Shown here piece after piece: positions 25,396 to 37,479 of a stretch of DNA of 64,000 bases (position 1 is the first letter of the stretch; the number at the start of each line of letters is the position of its first letter). The DNA is taken from the NCBI GenBank assembly GCA_037954325.1, contig JBBMNZ010000015.1, forward strand, positions 7,472,501 to 7,536,500, in the 5' to 3' direction. A program made the position numbers and the translations under genes. This stretch comes from Fistularia commersonii (Eukaryota > Chordata > Actinopteri > Syngnathiformes > Fistulariidae). Below the pieces are notes generated by a model. The model had not been told where the DNA came from and did not search any database. It saw nothing but the letters and a program-made list of their open reading frames with translations.

Positions 25396-25785
25396 TCATT
25401 GTGGGCTGCCGTGTCAGACTCTGTGCTCGTGGCCTGAGCCGCCTCCTCTGTTGGCCTGTCCACTTGCGGCTCCTGACCCGGCGTGCCCACCAGGTTCGGC
25501 GGCACGTAGGCACTAGCGGCGCGCAAACTGACGGGAGGGGCGGAGGACGAGGGCGGGTCTTTGGGGGCGTCACTCAGGTCGACCAGGGGCCCGACCTCGG
25601 GTTGGCCGTCGGTTGTGAGTGACGGGGGCTCTGGGGTCGGGCTGTTTTGCGGCGAGGGGCTGGCGAGCGTGGTGCTCTTGGTGGCCGGGCTGCTCGGCGC
25701 TATGCTAACGCTCTCGCTCACCGACTTCGCGTCGGCAGGCGGGGGCAGGCTTAAAACGAGGGCGGTGGCGTCGGCGGTGACGGGT
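25396..25785 (-). CDS. ncam1: ncam1 optional NCAM-180 cytoplasmic exon (short form)
   Basis: The acceptor is CCGCCACCCAG, the first AG after a long C/T-rich tract, in correct phase with the previous exon. The Ser/Pro/Thr/Ala-rich reading has SVSESVSIAPSSPATKSTT, then EVGPLVDLSDAPKDP, then SAYVPPNLVGTPGQEPQ. PLVDLSD is a recognisable landmark of the mammalian NCAM-180 insert, which retains NCAM at synapses through the spectrin cytoskeleton. The proposed donor is GTATGA (25390-25395), which makes the exon 390 nt, in frame, phase 2 to phase 2. This is about half the mammalian length, and I do not find the later mammalian motif around TPDIDLAKDVF. The donor is weak; if it is ignored the frame runs 12 more residues to TGA at 25359-25361. 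Confidence 0.85.
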
Positions 25786-26109
25786 CTGGGTGGCGGTACG
25801 TGGGGGGGGTTGTTGGTTGTGGGGGTTGCAGAGTGAGGGGAGGTTTGTAAGTAAAAGACAAAACATAAAAAAAGGTAGAATAAGTGCGCAGGTCAGGCAG
25901 TGCAACTTGTGCTGTAAAGAAGCAGAAGCTTAGCAATATAACATTAAGGAAGGTGACCGACAAATAATCGTATTAAATCAAAACAAATGATAAAGAAGCT
26001 AAGATGCGAACAAGAGGATGCTGCACGTCTATCATCATCATGTCCTGGTCGTCTAACGGATTGTCGACATATTTTTTTTCTCAATAATAGATCCAGATAT
26101 CTTGCTTAC

Positions 26110-26226
26110 TCTGGTTCCGTCAAAGGTGTGGTCTCGTTGGGCTCAGTGGACACCACGCCCCCCTGGTTGGGGGTTTGTTCCTCCTCCGTTCTCACCTCTA
26201 CGATTGGCTCCTTGGACTCGTCTTTC
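26110..26226 (-). CDS. ncam1: ncam1 cytoplasmic exon shared by NCAM-140 and NCAM-180
   Basis: This 117-nt exon has acceptor CGCTCCAACAG and donor GTAAGCAAG, and is phase 2 in and phase 2 out. The split Thr codon is AC+G. The peptide is KDESKEPIVEVRTEEEQTPN, then QGGVVSTEPNETTPLTEP, with GA left over. Mammalian NCAM1 reads KDESKEPIVEVRTEEERTPN here, so conservation is very high. The acidic segment is a cytoskeletal and kinase-interaction region in mammals. The GA remainder becomes Glu when spliced to the NCAM-180 exon (starts with A) or Asp when spliced to the last exon (starts with C), so alternative splicing also changes this residue. Confidence 0.96.
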
Positions 26227-26454
26227 CTGTTGGAGCGGGTAAGGATGAGGATGTCGCTTTTGAGAGCATTTTGTCAAAGCGCGCATGGGAAATCCGACTG
26301 TCACAATTCTGACCTTTAGGTAATCCATTATCTAGAAATCAGATTCTCTTGTTTTTAAAAATCCTTTGTCCAACTTTGAGGTTTTCTCTGATTAAATATG
26401 TATTTATTGCAGCATTAATGGATAAGATTAACATTATTGTTATTATTATTTCAT

Positions 26455-26900
26455 TTATTATAATTGTTTTGGTCAGAGTTTCTGGTGGAGGCTCTGACCA
26501 GATTATACAAAAGGATCTTAGAGAGTGAGAAGATGCCTGAAGAATTAAGTCGAAGTGTGGGATAAAGTGGGATAAAGTTGATGAGCCATGCAATGAAGTT
26601 ATGAGGAAGAGAAGTGGAAAATAGACTGAGAGCAGAAGTCAGCATTTGTGAACAGCAGTATGGCTTCATGCCTAGAAAGAGTACTACAGATGCAGTATAT
26701 ATGCAGACGGATGCTGGAATTGGAGCTGTCAGAGAAAGTCTCGAGGAAGACCAAAGAGAAGATTTATGGACGTGGTGAGAGAGGATATGAAGGTAGTAGG
26801 TGTGAGAGAGGAGGATACAGAGAATAGGGTTAGATGGAGAAGGTTGAAGGTTGGCGACCCCTGAAGGGAAAAGCCGAATGAGAAGATGAAGAAGATGGAT
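26455..26900 (+). mobile_element. RTE-like LINE, copy 3 (internally deleted, intronic)
   Basis: Text corresponding to RT (GCATTTGTGAACAGCAGTAT, then GCTTCATGCCTAGAAAGAGT) breaks at about 26700. It continues with the protein's far C-terminus (GGAAGACCAAAGAGAAGATT) and the 3' end GACCCCTGAAGGGAAAAGCC plus a GAAGAAGA tail. It overlaps no exon and lies about 230 bp from the shared cytoplasmic exon, opposite in orientation to ncam1. Confidence 0.85.
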
Positions 26901-27239
26901 TACTGTGCTCGCTGTTTGGGCTATTTTTGACTTGTAAGTACATCTTACACTTGTTTTTGCTTATTTTGATAACAGCCTGCAATCTTTTTGACTGTATTTT
27001 TGGCACACTTAATTAAGCTACAAAATATGCATCCATTTCATTTGTTTTTCAATATGTATGGTGTTTAATATTTGTGGGCACTAACTTGTTAATGAGCGCT
27101 GGTTTTCAGGTGAGACACAATCATATAAGTTTGAATCGTAAAATACAGTTTGGTTTAGAATTGACATTTTTTCTGTTGGCCGATGACTAAATTACTGGAT
27201 CACATTATTTTTACAAACTTCTATAGTTTTATCATAATT

Positions 27240-27538
27240 TTCAATTCATCTACACTTTTTGCATGTATTTGAAACAATTATTACTAATACTACTACTAAT
27301 AAGTAAGTAAGTAAGTACAAGTATAAGTAAGCACAAAACAGTAACAACAATTTTATCAACAATACTAATGGTAATAATAATAGAAATATCATCAATGCTA
27401 ATAATAATAATAATAACAACAATATAATACATGCTAATAATAATCATCATAATCAATAATAATAATAACGACAAGGACAATAACATATATATATATATAT
27501 ATATATACATACACACACACACACACACATATATATAT

Positions 27539-27579
<41 letters not shown>

Positions 27580-27665
27580 ATATGTAATATATATAATATA
27601 AATACAATATATAATAATAATAATTATTATTATTATTATTATTATTGTCAGTAGAAGTCATAGCA
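27240..27665. repeat. Intronic AAT, TA and CA microsatellite cluster
   Basis: AAT/AAC-rich text at 27350-27470 is followed by (TA)n, (CA)n, (TA)n, (CA)n, (TA)n and (ATT)n to 27650. It lies about 190 bp past the donor of the transmembrane exon. Confidence 0.9.
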
Positions 27666-27847
27666 GTAGTAATAGTAGTATCATATTATGTATCATGATT
27701 ATGTGCTTTATCTACCATGATTTTCTGCTGTTTCAATATCTTAATCTTTGATTAACTATGTATATTAACTATGATTAACTAGTTATTTATTTTGAGGGCG
27801 ATAGTAAAAATGAAATGTAGGATGAAAAAAAAAGGGCCGGGTCTTAC

Positions 27848-28055
27848 GTGAAGGCTGCTTTGCCCTCCTCCATGTCCTTTCCTTTGGCGCCGGGCCCCGC
27901 CTTCCCGCAGAAGTTCACAGCGATGCACATGAGAAGGCCGCACTTGTTCAGGAAGTAGCAGGTGACATCCACGCCCACCAGCAGCAAGAAGAAGATGACA
28001 ATCAGGATGCCCACGATGGCGCCGGTGCCCAGGCCCGTGCCCCCGCCCGCAGCGT
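27848..28055 (-). CDS. ncam1: ncam1 exon: transmembrane segment and membrane-proximal cytoplasm
   Basis: This exon has acceptor CCCCCAATTCCAG and donor GTAAGAC, and is 208 nt (2 + 68 codons + 2). After a short Gly-rich stretch (AAGGGTGLGTG) it encodes a single helix, AIVGILIVIFFLLLVGVDV. CYFLNKCGLLMC and IAVNFCGKAG follow, with four cysteines at the membrane face that are palmitoylated in mammalian NCAM-140/180 and steer lipid-raft targeting. The tail KDMEEGKAAF matches the mammalian protein nearly residue for residue. The exon is GC-rich against AT-rich intron. Inclusion gives transmembrane isoforms in place of the GPI form. Confidence 0.97.
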
Positions 28056-30101
28056 CTGGAATTGGGGGGTGGAGATCCAGCAGGCGAAAAGAGGGGAAGG
28101 AGTTGCAGTCAGAGGGATGATAAAGAAAGTGGACAAAGAAATAAAAAATAGGTGAGTTTTTTTTTATTATGAATGAAGTTTTTTTTTGTCAAATTTTATA
28201 CATGAATTTACAAGCTGGAATACCATGACGGGGATTAGAAGGTGTCATGACAAAGTACAAACATTTCATGTTAGATCAAAATAAATGACCATTGGCGGAT
28301 GGCTGAAAAATGTGATCTTATTTTTGTTGATTTTCTCCTTTTTTTTAGAAATTTTTTGTGAGTTCACATCGATTATCTTTTTTTTCATTAATTTACATGA
28401 ACTTTTTTCATTTTTTTCTTTTTATGATTTATTTAATTTTCAAGTAAGCTTTTTTTGTCATTTTGTGGCTGAATTTCAAGATTATTTTTCATTATTTCAA
28501 ATTTTTGTGAACTTTTTGTCCAGCGTTGACAAGAATGACATCCATGTGGTTATTTCATCCTTTTTTTTTGTACCTTTCTATTCAGCTCCACAGCCATTTT
28601 TTTTTTAATTTGATGGGCAAAAATGGTCATTATGTCAGAAGTTGAAGAAAAATTGAAAGGACCTTCATTTCAAAACCTTTTACCGTCCCATTAATTACGT
28701 TCAGGTCTGTCGGTTTGTTCACCGAGGGTTTTTGAGGTTCTGTTCGTTCATCTGAGGACTGACTGGATCTGTGCCCCCCTATCCTGCAAACTGAAATGTA
28801 TGTCTGATTGAAATATTGGAATAAAAAAATAAACAAACAAAACAAATGAATAAAATGATTATAATACATAAATAAATGAATATGAATGAAATAAACTAAA
28901 TAGAAAATAATATCCAAAACCATTTCTTATGTAAGGAAGCACTTTCTGTTATTAAATCATTATTAATTTCTGTTGAGAAAATGCTCAAAAGATCCAGGTA
29001 ATTCCAAAGTCTATATAAATGTATATATATTTATCTGTTTCTCGTTCTGTTTTTTGTCCTAAATGAATTAATATTTTTCCGTGGTAAATTAAATTTTTTA
29101 ATTTAGCCACACCGGCTAAACGAAGAAAATGAAAGAAAATAAAAATTGAAATAAAATGAAAAACTGCAAAAGAGCTGAAACCTTCTCTTTTTCAAACTCC
29201 CCATCTCTTGTTAAGTTATGATTTTTGTTATATTTATTTTTTCTGTTTTTTTTTGTAGTATTGATCGGATTCAGGACAGAACTCTGTTAATTGGCAAAAT
29301 TGTGAGAAGAGTATTTATCTAATAACCAGGTTGGTTTGGCTGCTTTTGTTTTCCAGATGCATTTGCCTGGTTTATGTGACATAAATGGTGAACAGAGTAG
29401 ATTTCGTGAATTACGAGCAACCACCCGCATACATCCTTGAAACAAACATAATGACACAAATGAAGAAAAAAAAATTAATAAAAAGCCTCACGTCTTTTTA
29501 AGCTAAATCCAATGTCCCTAACTGACAAAGGCTATTATTATTAAATATATTTTTTCAAACATACAAAATAACCTAGCTTAAATTCGGTTGTGTCTCGCAA
29601 GGGAATAAAAAAGGTGGCAACTGAAATAAATCATTATTATTATTATTTATATTATTATTAAATTATTTTATTTTATTTTATTTTTAAACTCTCCCATTCA
29701 TTGTATTATATGTATTCTCCATGACATATGAATGAGTTAAAAAATATATATACACGAATCCTTTTAGTGTTTCTTAGAAAAGTACGCTTTTTTATTTTTC
29801 CACCAATAATAAGGTGCTCTTACATTGGGTATCCATTTTTTTTTAAAAATCCCTTGAAGTTGATGGAATTTTACCGCAAGTTAAAAGCATGAAAAATGCA
29901 TTAGTGCTAAGAAAAAAAAAAACATGACAGCAGCACCTGTGGTCATGCTTGAAAACGAGGGGGGGGGGTTGCAAAACAAAAATGAGTTACTGCAGGGAAA
30001 AAACACAAACAAATAAAAAGAAAACTCTGGCTTTTTTTTGAAGAGCCCACTCTGATATTAAAGAATCTGTTCTTTATTGTCGCCTTTTCCTGTAAGAGCT
30101 C

Positions 30102-30137
<36 letters not shown>

Positions 30138-30876
30138 TCATGTTTTTCTCTGAGTGAGTTTTCACAATCTACCACATTGTCTCCTTGTTCGCATTCCCTG
30201 CCATTTTTCAAGCGCCGGTCGACATTTTTAATTTAGATTTTGAACAATCCTGAATTTTCTCTGAGCCAGTATGCCCCCCCTCCTAAAAAAAAGGGGCGCC
30301 TTGTTTTTCTTTTTTTTTTTTTTTTTTTTTTTTTTAGGTCATCCTGCTCATCACTTCATTTGCATTTTAACAGGAGCAATAAATCACAGCAGGTGTATTC
30401 AGAGGCAACATTTTTTTTTTTTTTTTTCAACCTGAGGCAGGAAGCATAAATCTACATGTCAGGTTAGACTGCACAAATGTTTCCGCTCACGGGCCCGTAA
30501 GGCACGGTACGCCGCTCCCGATAACGGAAGTGACACCTCCCTGAGAAATCAATAGCCGCTGGAAACCTTATTATCTGACCGAAAACACCGGTAGGTTTCT
30601 ATATTCGTTTTTTTGAAAGATGGCCTGGCTCCGAAACAGGTCGGAGCCTCCTGAGAAAAAAAGCTTTTGTTTGTTGAGTTTTTCTAATTTCTCCAAGGGC
30701 TATTTGCAATCCATTACATGATAAAAAAGTATGAAAATTAAGCCTGTTTTTGTGCCAAAAAAAAAAAAAAAATTTTAAACTCTCCACATATATAAATATA
30801 TATATATAAAATCCTGATCTCAGCAACCGAACTATGTTCAAACAAGTATGTTATAGTATAAATATAATAACATGTA

Positions 30877-31167
30877 TACAGGACTGTCTCAGGAAATTAG
30901 AATACTGTGATAACGTTCTTTATCTTCTGTAATGCAATTAAAAAATCCAAAAAATTCTTTTTTATGATATTCTAATATTGTGAGATAGGATTTTTGAGTT
31001 TTCTTAAATGTAAGCCATCATCAGCAATATTGAAATAATAAAAGGCTTGCAATATTTCAGTTGATTTGTAATATATCCAGAATGTATGACATTTCTGTTT
31101 TTGTAATTGCATTACAGAAGATAAAGAACTTTATCACAATATTCAAATTTTCTGAGACAGTCCTGTA
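30877..31167. mobile_element. Palindromic MITE, copy D
   Basis: From TACAGGACTGTCTCAGGAAA to TTTCTGAGACAGTCCTGTA, interior like copy A. It sits between two direct copies of an 80-90-bp host sequence. Confidence 0.87.
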
Positions 31168-32505
31168 TATATATCTCTCTCTCTATATATATACACATAT
31201 ATATAAAATCTGATCTCCACAGTCGAACGATGTTCAAACAAGTATGTTATAGTATAAATATGATATAATATATATATATAAAACATAATGTAAATAAAGG
31301 GAGTTATAAGAGTGGAAACCCCTCAGTGTTACGTCCTCATACGGGGACACAAGTTTTAAAAAAGGTTTTTTTTTTAGTCTCCCCGGCTGTTTGGAATCAG
31401 ATGTGCTTGAGAAGTAAGCTAAATTTCCAAACAGGAAGTAGCGTTTTGTCTGTTTACATCACGGCGGAGTGGCATTTAAGGTGTAGAAGCACTCAACATC
31501 CTCAGCTTCACTGGCTTTATCGGTTTAGATTTCTCACTTTCACAATAAAACCCCATAGGAAACTTAATTTTGAAAAATGTCTATTATGGAGTGTGTTTTA
31601 CATGTCAAGTGTCGTATCAAATGGCTTCAAATATGACCTTAAAATTACATTATCTCCAGATTGTTTTCCCAGCTGTCAGCCAATGTCGATGTACCGCAGG
31701 AAATGCGGAGCAGAATCAAAAGAATCATATTTCCACATTCAAATTTCGCGTCCCGCTGCAGAATCTCAATTTCATGCGCAAACATAACAAAAATAAAACC
31801 TGATGATCACTCACTGGCCCATTAAAAAAAAAAAAGGCTCAAACACCACTTTTTTTTCCCTCATTTTTGTGATTTGGCAGCCTTCAAATGCCAAGATAAT
31901 TTCGATATCACATCAATCAATCAAGTTGATAGGTAACTTGATTGTGGGCGGAGCACTGAAGTGCTTGTTTTGGTTTTTCTGACACAGAGATGGAAAAAAT
32001 GGAAGAAGCAGATGAAAGAATGAGGATACACATGAATGAAGAAGGCGGTTTTGAGGACCTGAGTCACATGACATCTTCACACCCTGGCGACCTGGTAAGA
32101 AGAAAGATGCACACACTCCAGAGGTGGAACACACACACACACACGCACACACACACACACACGGAGAGAGAGAAAGAAATAGACAAAGGACAGCAGACGA
32201 AGAAAATAGACAGTACGGCAGAAAAAACAATGGTTCACTCTTTATTTACACCTCAATCTGCCATCCTGTAGATCAACACAAAGCCTAGTGTTAAAAAAAA
32301 AAAAAATACATCCATGAAAAAATGAAGTCTTTGAAAAATAGGTTCATTTTGGGGAATCTTTTGGATGCTTTTCTCTAGTTTTTGGTGGAATTTGCAAGCT
32401 CTTTCTGGGTAATTACTTAGTAATTTAGGAGCAAAGTATGGAAATTGGCAGGGTAATTAGTAGTTTTTTACTGTCAAATCTTTTCTTTCTTTTTGTGTGC
32501 ATTAT

Positions 32506-32521
32506 TAATAATAATATTAAT

Positions 32522-32589
<68 letters not shown>

Positions 32590-32600
32590 TAATAATGCCA
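32506..32600. repeat. (AAT)n microsatellite
   Basis: About 25 units of TAA/AAT, giving a poly-Asn reading that is not a gene. Confidence 0.97.
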
Positions 32601-33848
32601 AAAAAAAGAAGTTTGGCCCATTATTTACTTACCTTTTTCGAGGCCTTTTTTTTATTTTAGTGCTTTTACTTTGGGGTATATTTATGCCGCCAAGCTGGAT
32701 TTTATTTTTCCCTGAATAGTGACAGAATCAGCCAAACTGGACAGACACCTCCACTGAGAAATTGTCATCAAATTGTGAATTGTTGCTTAATATGGTTATG
32801 ATTTTATCATTGTAATAATTTCTCCAGTTATCACACATTACAGCAAAAACATGTAGTTTTCACTGGGCACTGCAGGAGAATGAACATTAAACTGCATTGA
32901 CTCTTATTGATATCGATTTAAAAATACATTTTCCCATCATGTTGAAAAATGCACGAGAGATAAGTCGGTCAAATTCAATACAAGAGTAGTCTTGAAAAAA
33001 ATAAAATAAATAAATAAATACATATGTATATTTGTGTTACTGGACTCATTTTTCTATTAGGGTTATGAATGTAAATTTTTTGTTTTCATGGGTCTGGACA
33101 TAAGTAATTAAAAAAAAAAAAAAAAAAAAATTAGAATTTTCTTACAATCCAATTATTTTTATATAGTTATTTTTTTTCTGATTATTTCCTCCTTGCCATT
33201 GAATCGGCTCCGAAATGGCGTTTTCAGGCGGACCTCCTTCTCCCCTTTCCATCAGACACTCGTTCTCAGCCACCGGGTGGCGCCGCGGCACCGGCGTAAA
33301 ATCAGCAACAAGTGAAAACCCGCTTTCCATTTCTTTTTCAGCCTGAAGGAAGATAAACTGACTTCCCCTCTACAACTGATTAAGATCTGTTGAGACTCAG
33401 GCAGGAAGGAGTCTGTGTGTGTGTGTGTGTGTGTGTGTGTAGCTGGAGAGGTTTTCAAGCATTGCGGTGTTACCACTGAGGCATCAGGGCTGAGAGAGAC
33501 TGATGGTTATATCAGCTTGAATAATCAACTCGTCCTGGTGTCTTAGCAGGCGTAGAAGGAAGCCAGGGCACCACAAACAACTGCGTGCTCGTGTAAAACA
33601 TTTACAGTCACGTGACCGGGTGTTCAGCATGCATCCGCGCTTTTATACATTTTTAGCTCGGGATCTCCGAACAGAATCCGCAAGGGGTTTTCTTATCTCC
33701 CACGGTTGATTTCGGACAGAAACAGCGCTACCAATGAGGCGTGAGGAACACATGACGCAACCAATCACGGATAGAGCACCAGATGGAACGACCAAACAGA
33801 GTGCCGGAAAATAGGATATAACACTGAAAATCGGGACAAGGTAACTAC

Positions 33849-34127
33849 CGTAATTTCCGGACGATAAGGCGCGACTTTTTTCACGTAAACAACGATGCGG
33901 CTAATATATGGACTTTTTTTGGGGGGACGCTAACGAGCTTCACGCCCCTAAAACATTTATCCTCGTCACATCGGACCAATGAAACGATCGTGAAATTCTG
34001 AGTCTGTTCAACTCCGACACCGAAAAAGAAGACTTTGACGATTTTAGTGCCCAGGAGGAAGACCAAGATAGCGATCGGCTAGCTAGTGCGGCTTATATAG
34101 AGGTGCGCTAAATAGTCGGAAATTACG
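33849..34127. mobile_element. hAT-like nonautonomous element with perfect 8-bp target duplication
   Basis: The element begins CGTAATTTCCGGAC and ends GTCGGAAATTACG. It is flanked on both sides by GTAACTAC (33841-33848 and 34128-34135), an 8-bp target duplication as made by hAT transposases. Near-terminal text (GATAAGGCGCGA; GCGGCTTATATAGAGGTGCG) is partly inverted too. Inside, one frame reads FNSDTEKEDFDDFSAQEEDQ, an acidic peptide that may be a captured or leftover coding piece. Confidence 0.85.
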
Positions 34128-34429
34128 GTAACTACACTGCTCATTTATCCCCATCCCATTAAAATTAGCATTAACCATTATTTTATAATGCGTGGATTCT
34201 GTTTCTAAAGTTCTCTGGTTCGTCCTGATTTTGCATCGACAACAGATGGATTGTATCTTGTTCAAACAGTTTCAGCTGGAACAAGCGAGCAAAGGAGTAA
34301 CTCAGGTGAATTAGTTCACTAGAATGAATGAATCGGGAGTGAATCGGTTCACCTTTAAGAATCGGTCGTAAGATTTGCTCACCAATTGGTGAGGAGTCAC
34401 GAATTCCACAAATTTCCTTCTGATCTTTT

Positions 34430-34810
34430 CAACTTTCTCCATGGAGATTTTGTCTTCTTTGATTGATCGAGTCAAAACGAATCACTCCATCAGATTTGCT
34501 CACCAAATCGTTCAGTCAGAGAGTCACTGAGTCACTGAAAAGTTCAATGAATCTTGTTGATCGGTAAAATAACGAGACGACAGGGTTGTTGGGGCTTAAC
34601 CACGTCTCCTTTGATTGACCCGGTCAAAAGATTTGCTCACGAAATAACTCAGTAATAGGGGGAGTCACTAAGGGAGCAGTTCAATGGATCTTGTCGACCA
34701 GACAAATAGCTCGGATAAATCCATCCCAATCTTTTTGTCTTTCTCCTTGGAGACGACGGGATTGGTGTGGCTCAATCATGTCTCCTTTGATTGACCCGCC
34801 TCTTGCTCTT
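34430..34810. repeat. Diverged tandem repeat, about 150-180-bp unit
   Basis: Blocks TTTGATTGATCGAGTCAAAA, TTTGATTGACCCGGTCAAAA and TTTGATTGACCCGCC recur, each with TTTGCTCAC, GAGTCACT, and AGTTCAATG.ATCTTGT text in the same order. Copies are diverged; no coding frame. Confidence 0.7.
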
Positions 34811-37479
34811 CCTTAGCGTACGCAACCGAACCAATTGTGAACCGGTGGCTCGGTGAGGCGTTTACCATTAGCGGTTAGACTCGATCGATTCATTACATTG
34901 AGCGATTTGTTGCGGAACAGTCGAACGCTAATTGCGCTTAAAAGTTTTCATATTGCTTTTGACCTTGCTACAGGCAGCACAGACCTCATCCTCGGCCAAA
35001 CCGGTTCGGTTTAAGCGTCTGTAATGCGCACAACGAGTCAAAATCAACTGCTCTTCCCAAATGTCAACAAAGGGCGATACATTGACACGCTTCGCATGCT
35101 CCAACTACTCTCTTGTTAGCTTTATTTTTCTCGCTTGCACAGTTGCAAAGTTACGTACTTTGCCTCAGTTTGTCATAAATCTGAAGATGGTATTGATTTA
35201 AAAACATAGCTGATCAAAGTAAGGTGGGAAATCTATTGTTGGATTATATTCTTGTATACATCGGCACTTAAGATGATCCCTGAATGTAGCATGCTTTGGT
35301 GCTAGCATTCAATCATCATAGCAGTTAGCTTAGCTTCCTCCGCATTGATTTTTATCCGATATTTAACTCCCGATCAATAACTTCCCACGTAAACACGCGG
35401 AGGAAATCCGGCAAAACTTTCCCTCGGGGTCTTACGCAAATTGTACAATTCGGTTTCTGTGACGCGTTCCCGATTAGCGAAAAATGGAAGCACCTCAGAT
35501 CTGATCAGCGGCGTCATCACTCAGCGGGCCGCCATGCACGACAGCGGGGGGGGGGGAGACAAAGAAAACCTCGGGGAGTGTTGCACGCCCTCATTATCCT
35601 CCTGTCTGGAGTTGAGATGAAGTAGCGTCGACGGCGGGGGGTAATGACATGAGAGAAAACCCAGAGTCTCCTGCACGGGTTTTTCGTCAAGAGGCCTGCG
35701 CTTCGGAGATGACTCAAAAGACAGGCGATGAAAACATCTGCATTTTCTCTTTGACGATGTCATTCTCTGTACGCTTTCTCATCTTCGGGGCGAAACGCGA
35801 CTTAAAGATTATTTTCCGCCTTCAGGTAAGTGAAGGAAGTTCTCCGGTGGTCTGAGGTCTTCCAGCTGCATCCAGTTGATCACCTAAGCAGCGTCTCCTC
35901 ATGGAGTCTAACCAATCTGTGGCCTTTGGTTAATTTCTTGCGAGCTTCTTTCCAGGTGTTCTTTCTGGGTAATTTACCGAATTCTTCAGTAGGTCTTTTT
36001 ATTATTTTTTTTTTGTTTTGATTTATGTTTTTTTTTTTTTTTCACTTAATTGCTTGCAATTTTTCAGGTGATTTCTTTTTGATTTTAGCGTAATTACTCG
36101 CAGATGTTCCGCTGTTTTCAGGGAGCATTGCTTCACCTCGCGTGCTTGTTGTTTTTTTTTTACATTCCCACTCTTGTTATCCACCTCAGAGAGGATAAAT
36201 CTATTTCATTTCAAGCATCAAAAAGAACATTTCTTATATATTTTCAAGTAATTTTGCCTTATTAATTTATCAAAAAAAATCCCATGATGATTCTTATGTT
36301 TGTGAATAATTCCTAGTACGTTTTGGGAATTATGTGTCTGAAACTCCTATTCTTGCTTGTTTCAAGAGTTATATTTTGTCTAATTTTTTTTTATTGTGTT
36401 ATTTGAATGATCACATATTCATATCGTACGTCCAATTTTGAGCTCATTTTGAGCCTCTGTTTCCTCACCTTAAGATTACTATTTATCACATTCCATCATC
36501 CCAAGTATGTACTTATTTAAAATACATGATGCGTACAATAATGAAATACATTAAAACACAATCCACAAATATGTATTTATTTGAAATGAATTTAAATTCT
36601 TGAAATTACATTTGCTGATTTTATTTAATCTTTAGTTCAGTTCTGGGATTGGTTTCTTCCCTACCTTTTTTTTTTTCACTGATTTTAATACATTCCTCGG
36701 TTCTTTTGCAATTTTTTTTAGACATCTTGCATCTATTTACATCTATTTTTCTTAAACTGGTTTTATCTGACTCTGACTTTTGCAAAATAGGCAAAATTTG
36801 AATTTTAAGCTCATGCTTTCAGTGTTTTTGCATAGACTTGCACTCCTGTCAGAGACTTCTCCTGGTCCAGGAAAAAAGTTTTCACTTTTTAACAAATTGG
36901 ACCTTATAATTTGTTTGTCTTGATGGGAAAATGGCAATGCCTGCTGCAAGCGAGGCTGCTGTAAACAACCATTTCAAAATTCTGTGGAAAACACAACCCA
37001 TTTTTTTTTTTAAGAAAAGCTAGTTATATTGTGTTCATTAAAGTTGCACAAAAGCAGCCACTTATGGGAAATTCGAACACTATGCTAACGCCGCCTCGAC
37101 ACCTTGCCTACTCGCTCGGCCACAGGATTTTAGCAAATTTAGCGAATAAATTTCTCTTTTTTTGCAACAGGGAGTTAAAAAATCCAGACAAGTACACGCT
37201 CCTGAAAATTCCTGAATTTCCAACTATGACTAAGTGGCTCAGTTGTGGCAAAAGACAATTTAATAGTTATAGACTCAGCTTTGCTTTGTTAGCCTCTGCA
37301 AGAAATTAAAGACAACCAAGCTCATGGCTAGAGAGGTTTGACAAAAAAAATTGTGACAATAATAACAAAACATAATCTAGATTATGTTGCACAGCTGGCG
37401 CCTTTCCCTTCTCTCACTGGCTGTCACTCATGAAGTGACACACTGAAAATTGTTGTAACGGGACTTTTTTTAATTCAAA

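Noticed and set aside
35380..35860. CpG-richer patch with short frames on both strands
   Set aside because: It could be an intronic CpG patch, but no exon boundaries, domain or promoter motifs are convincing.
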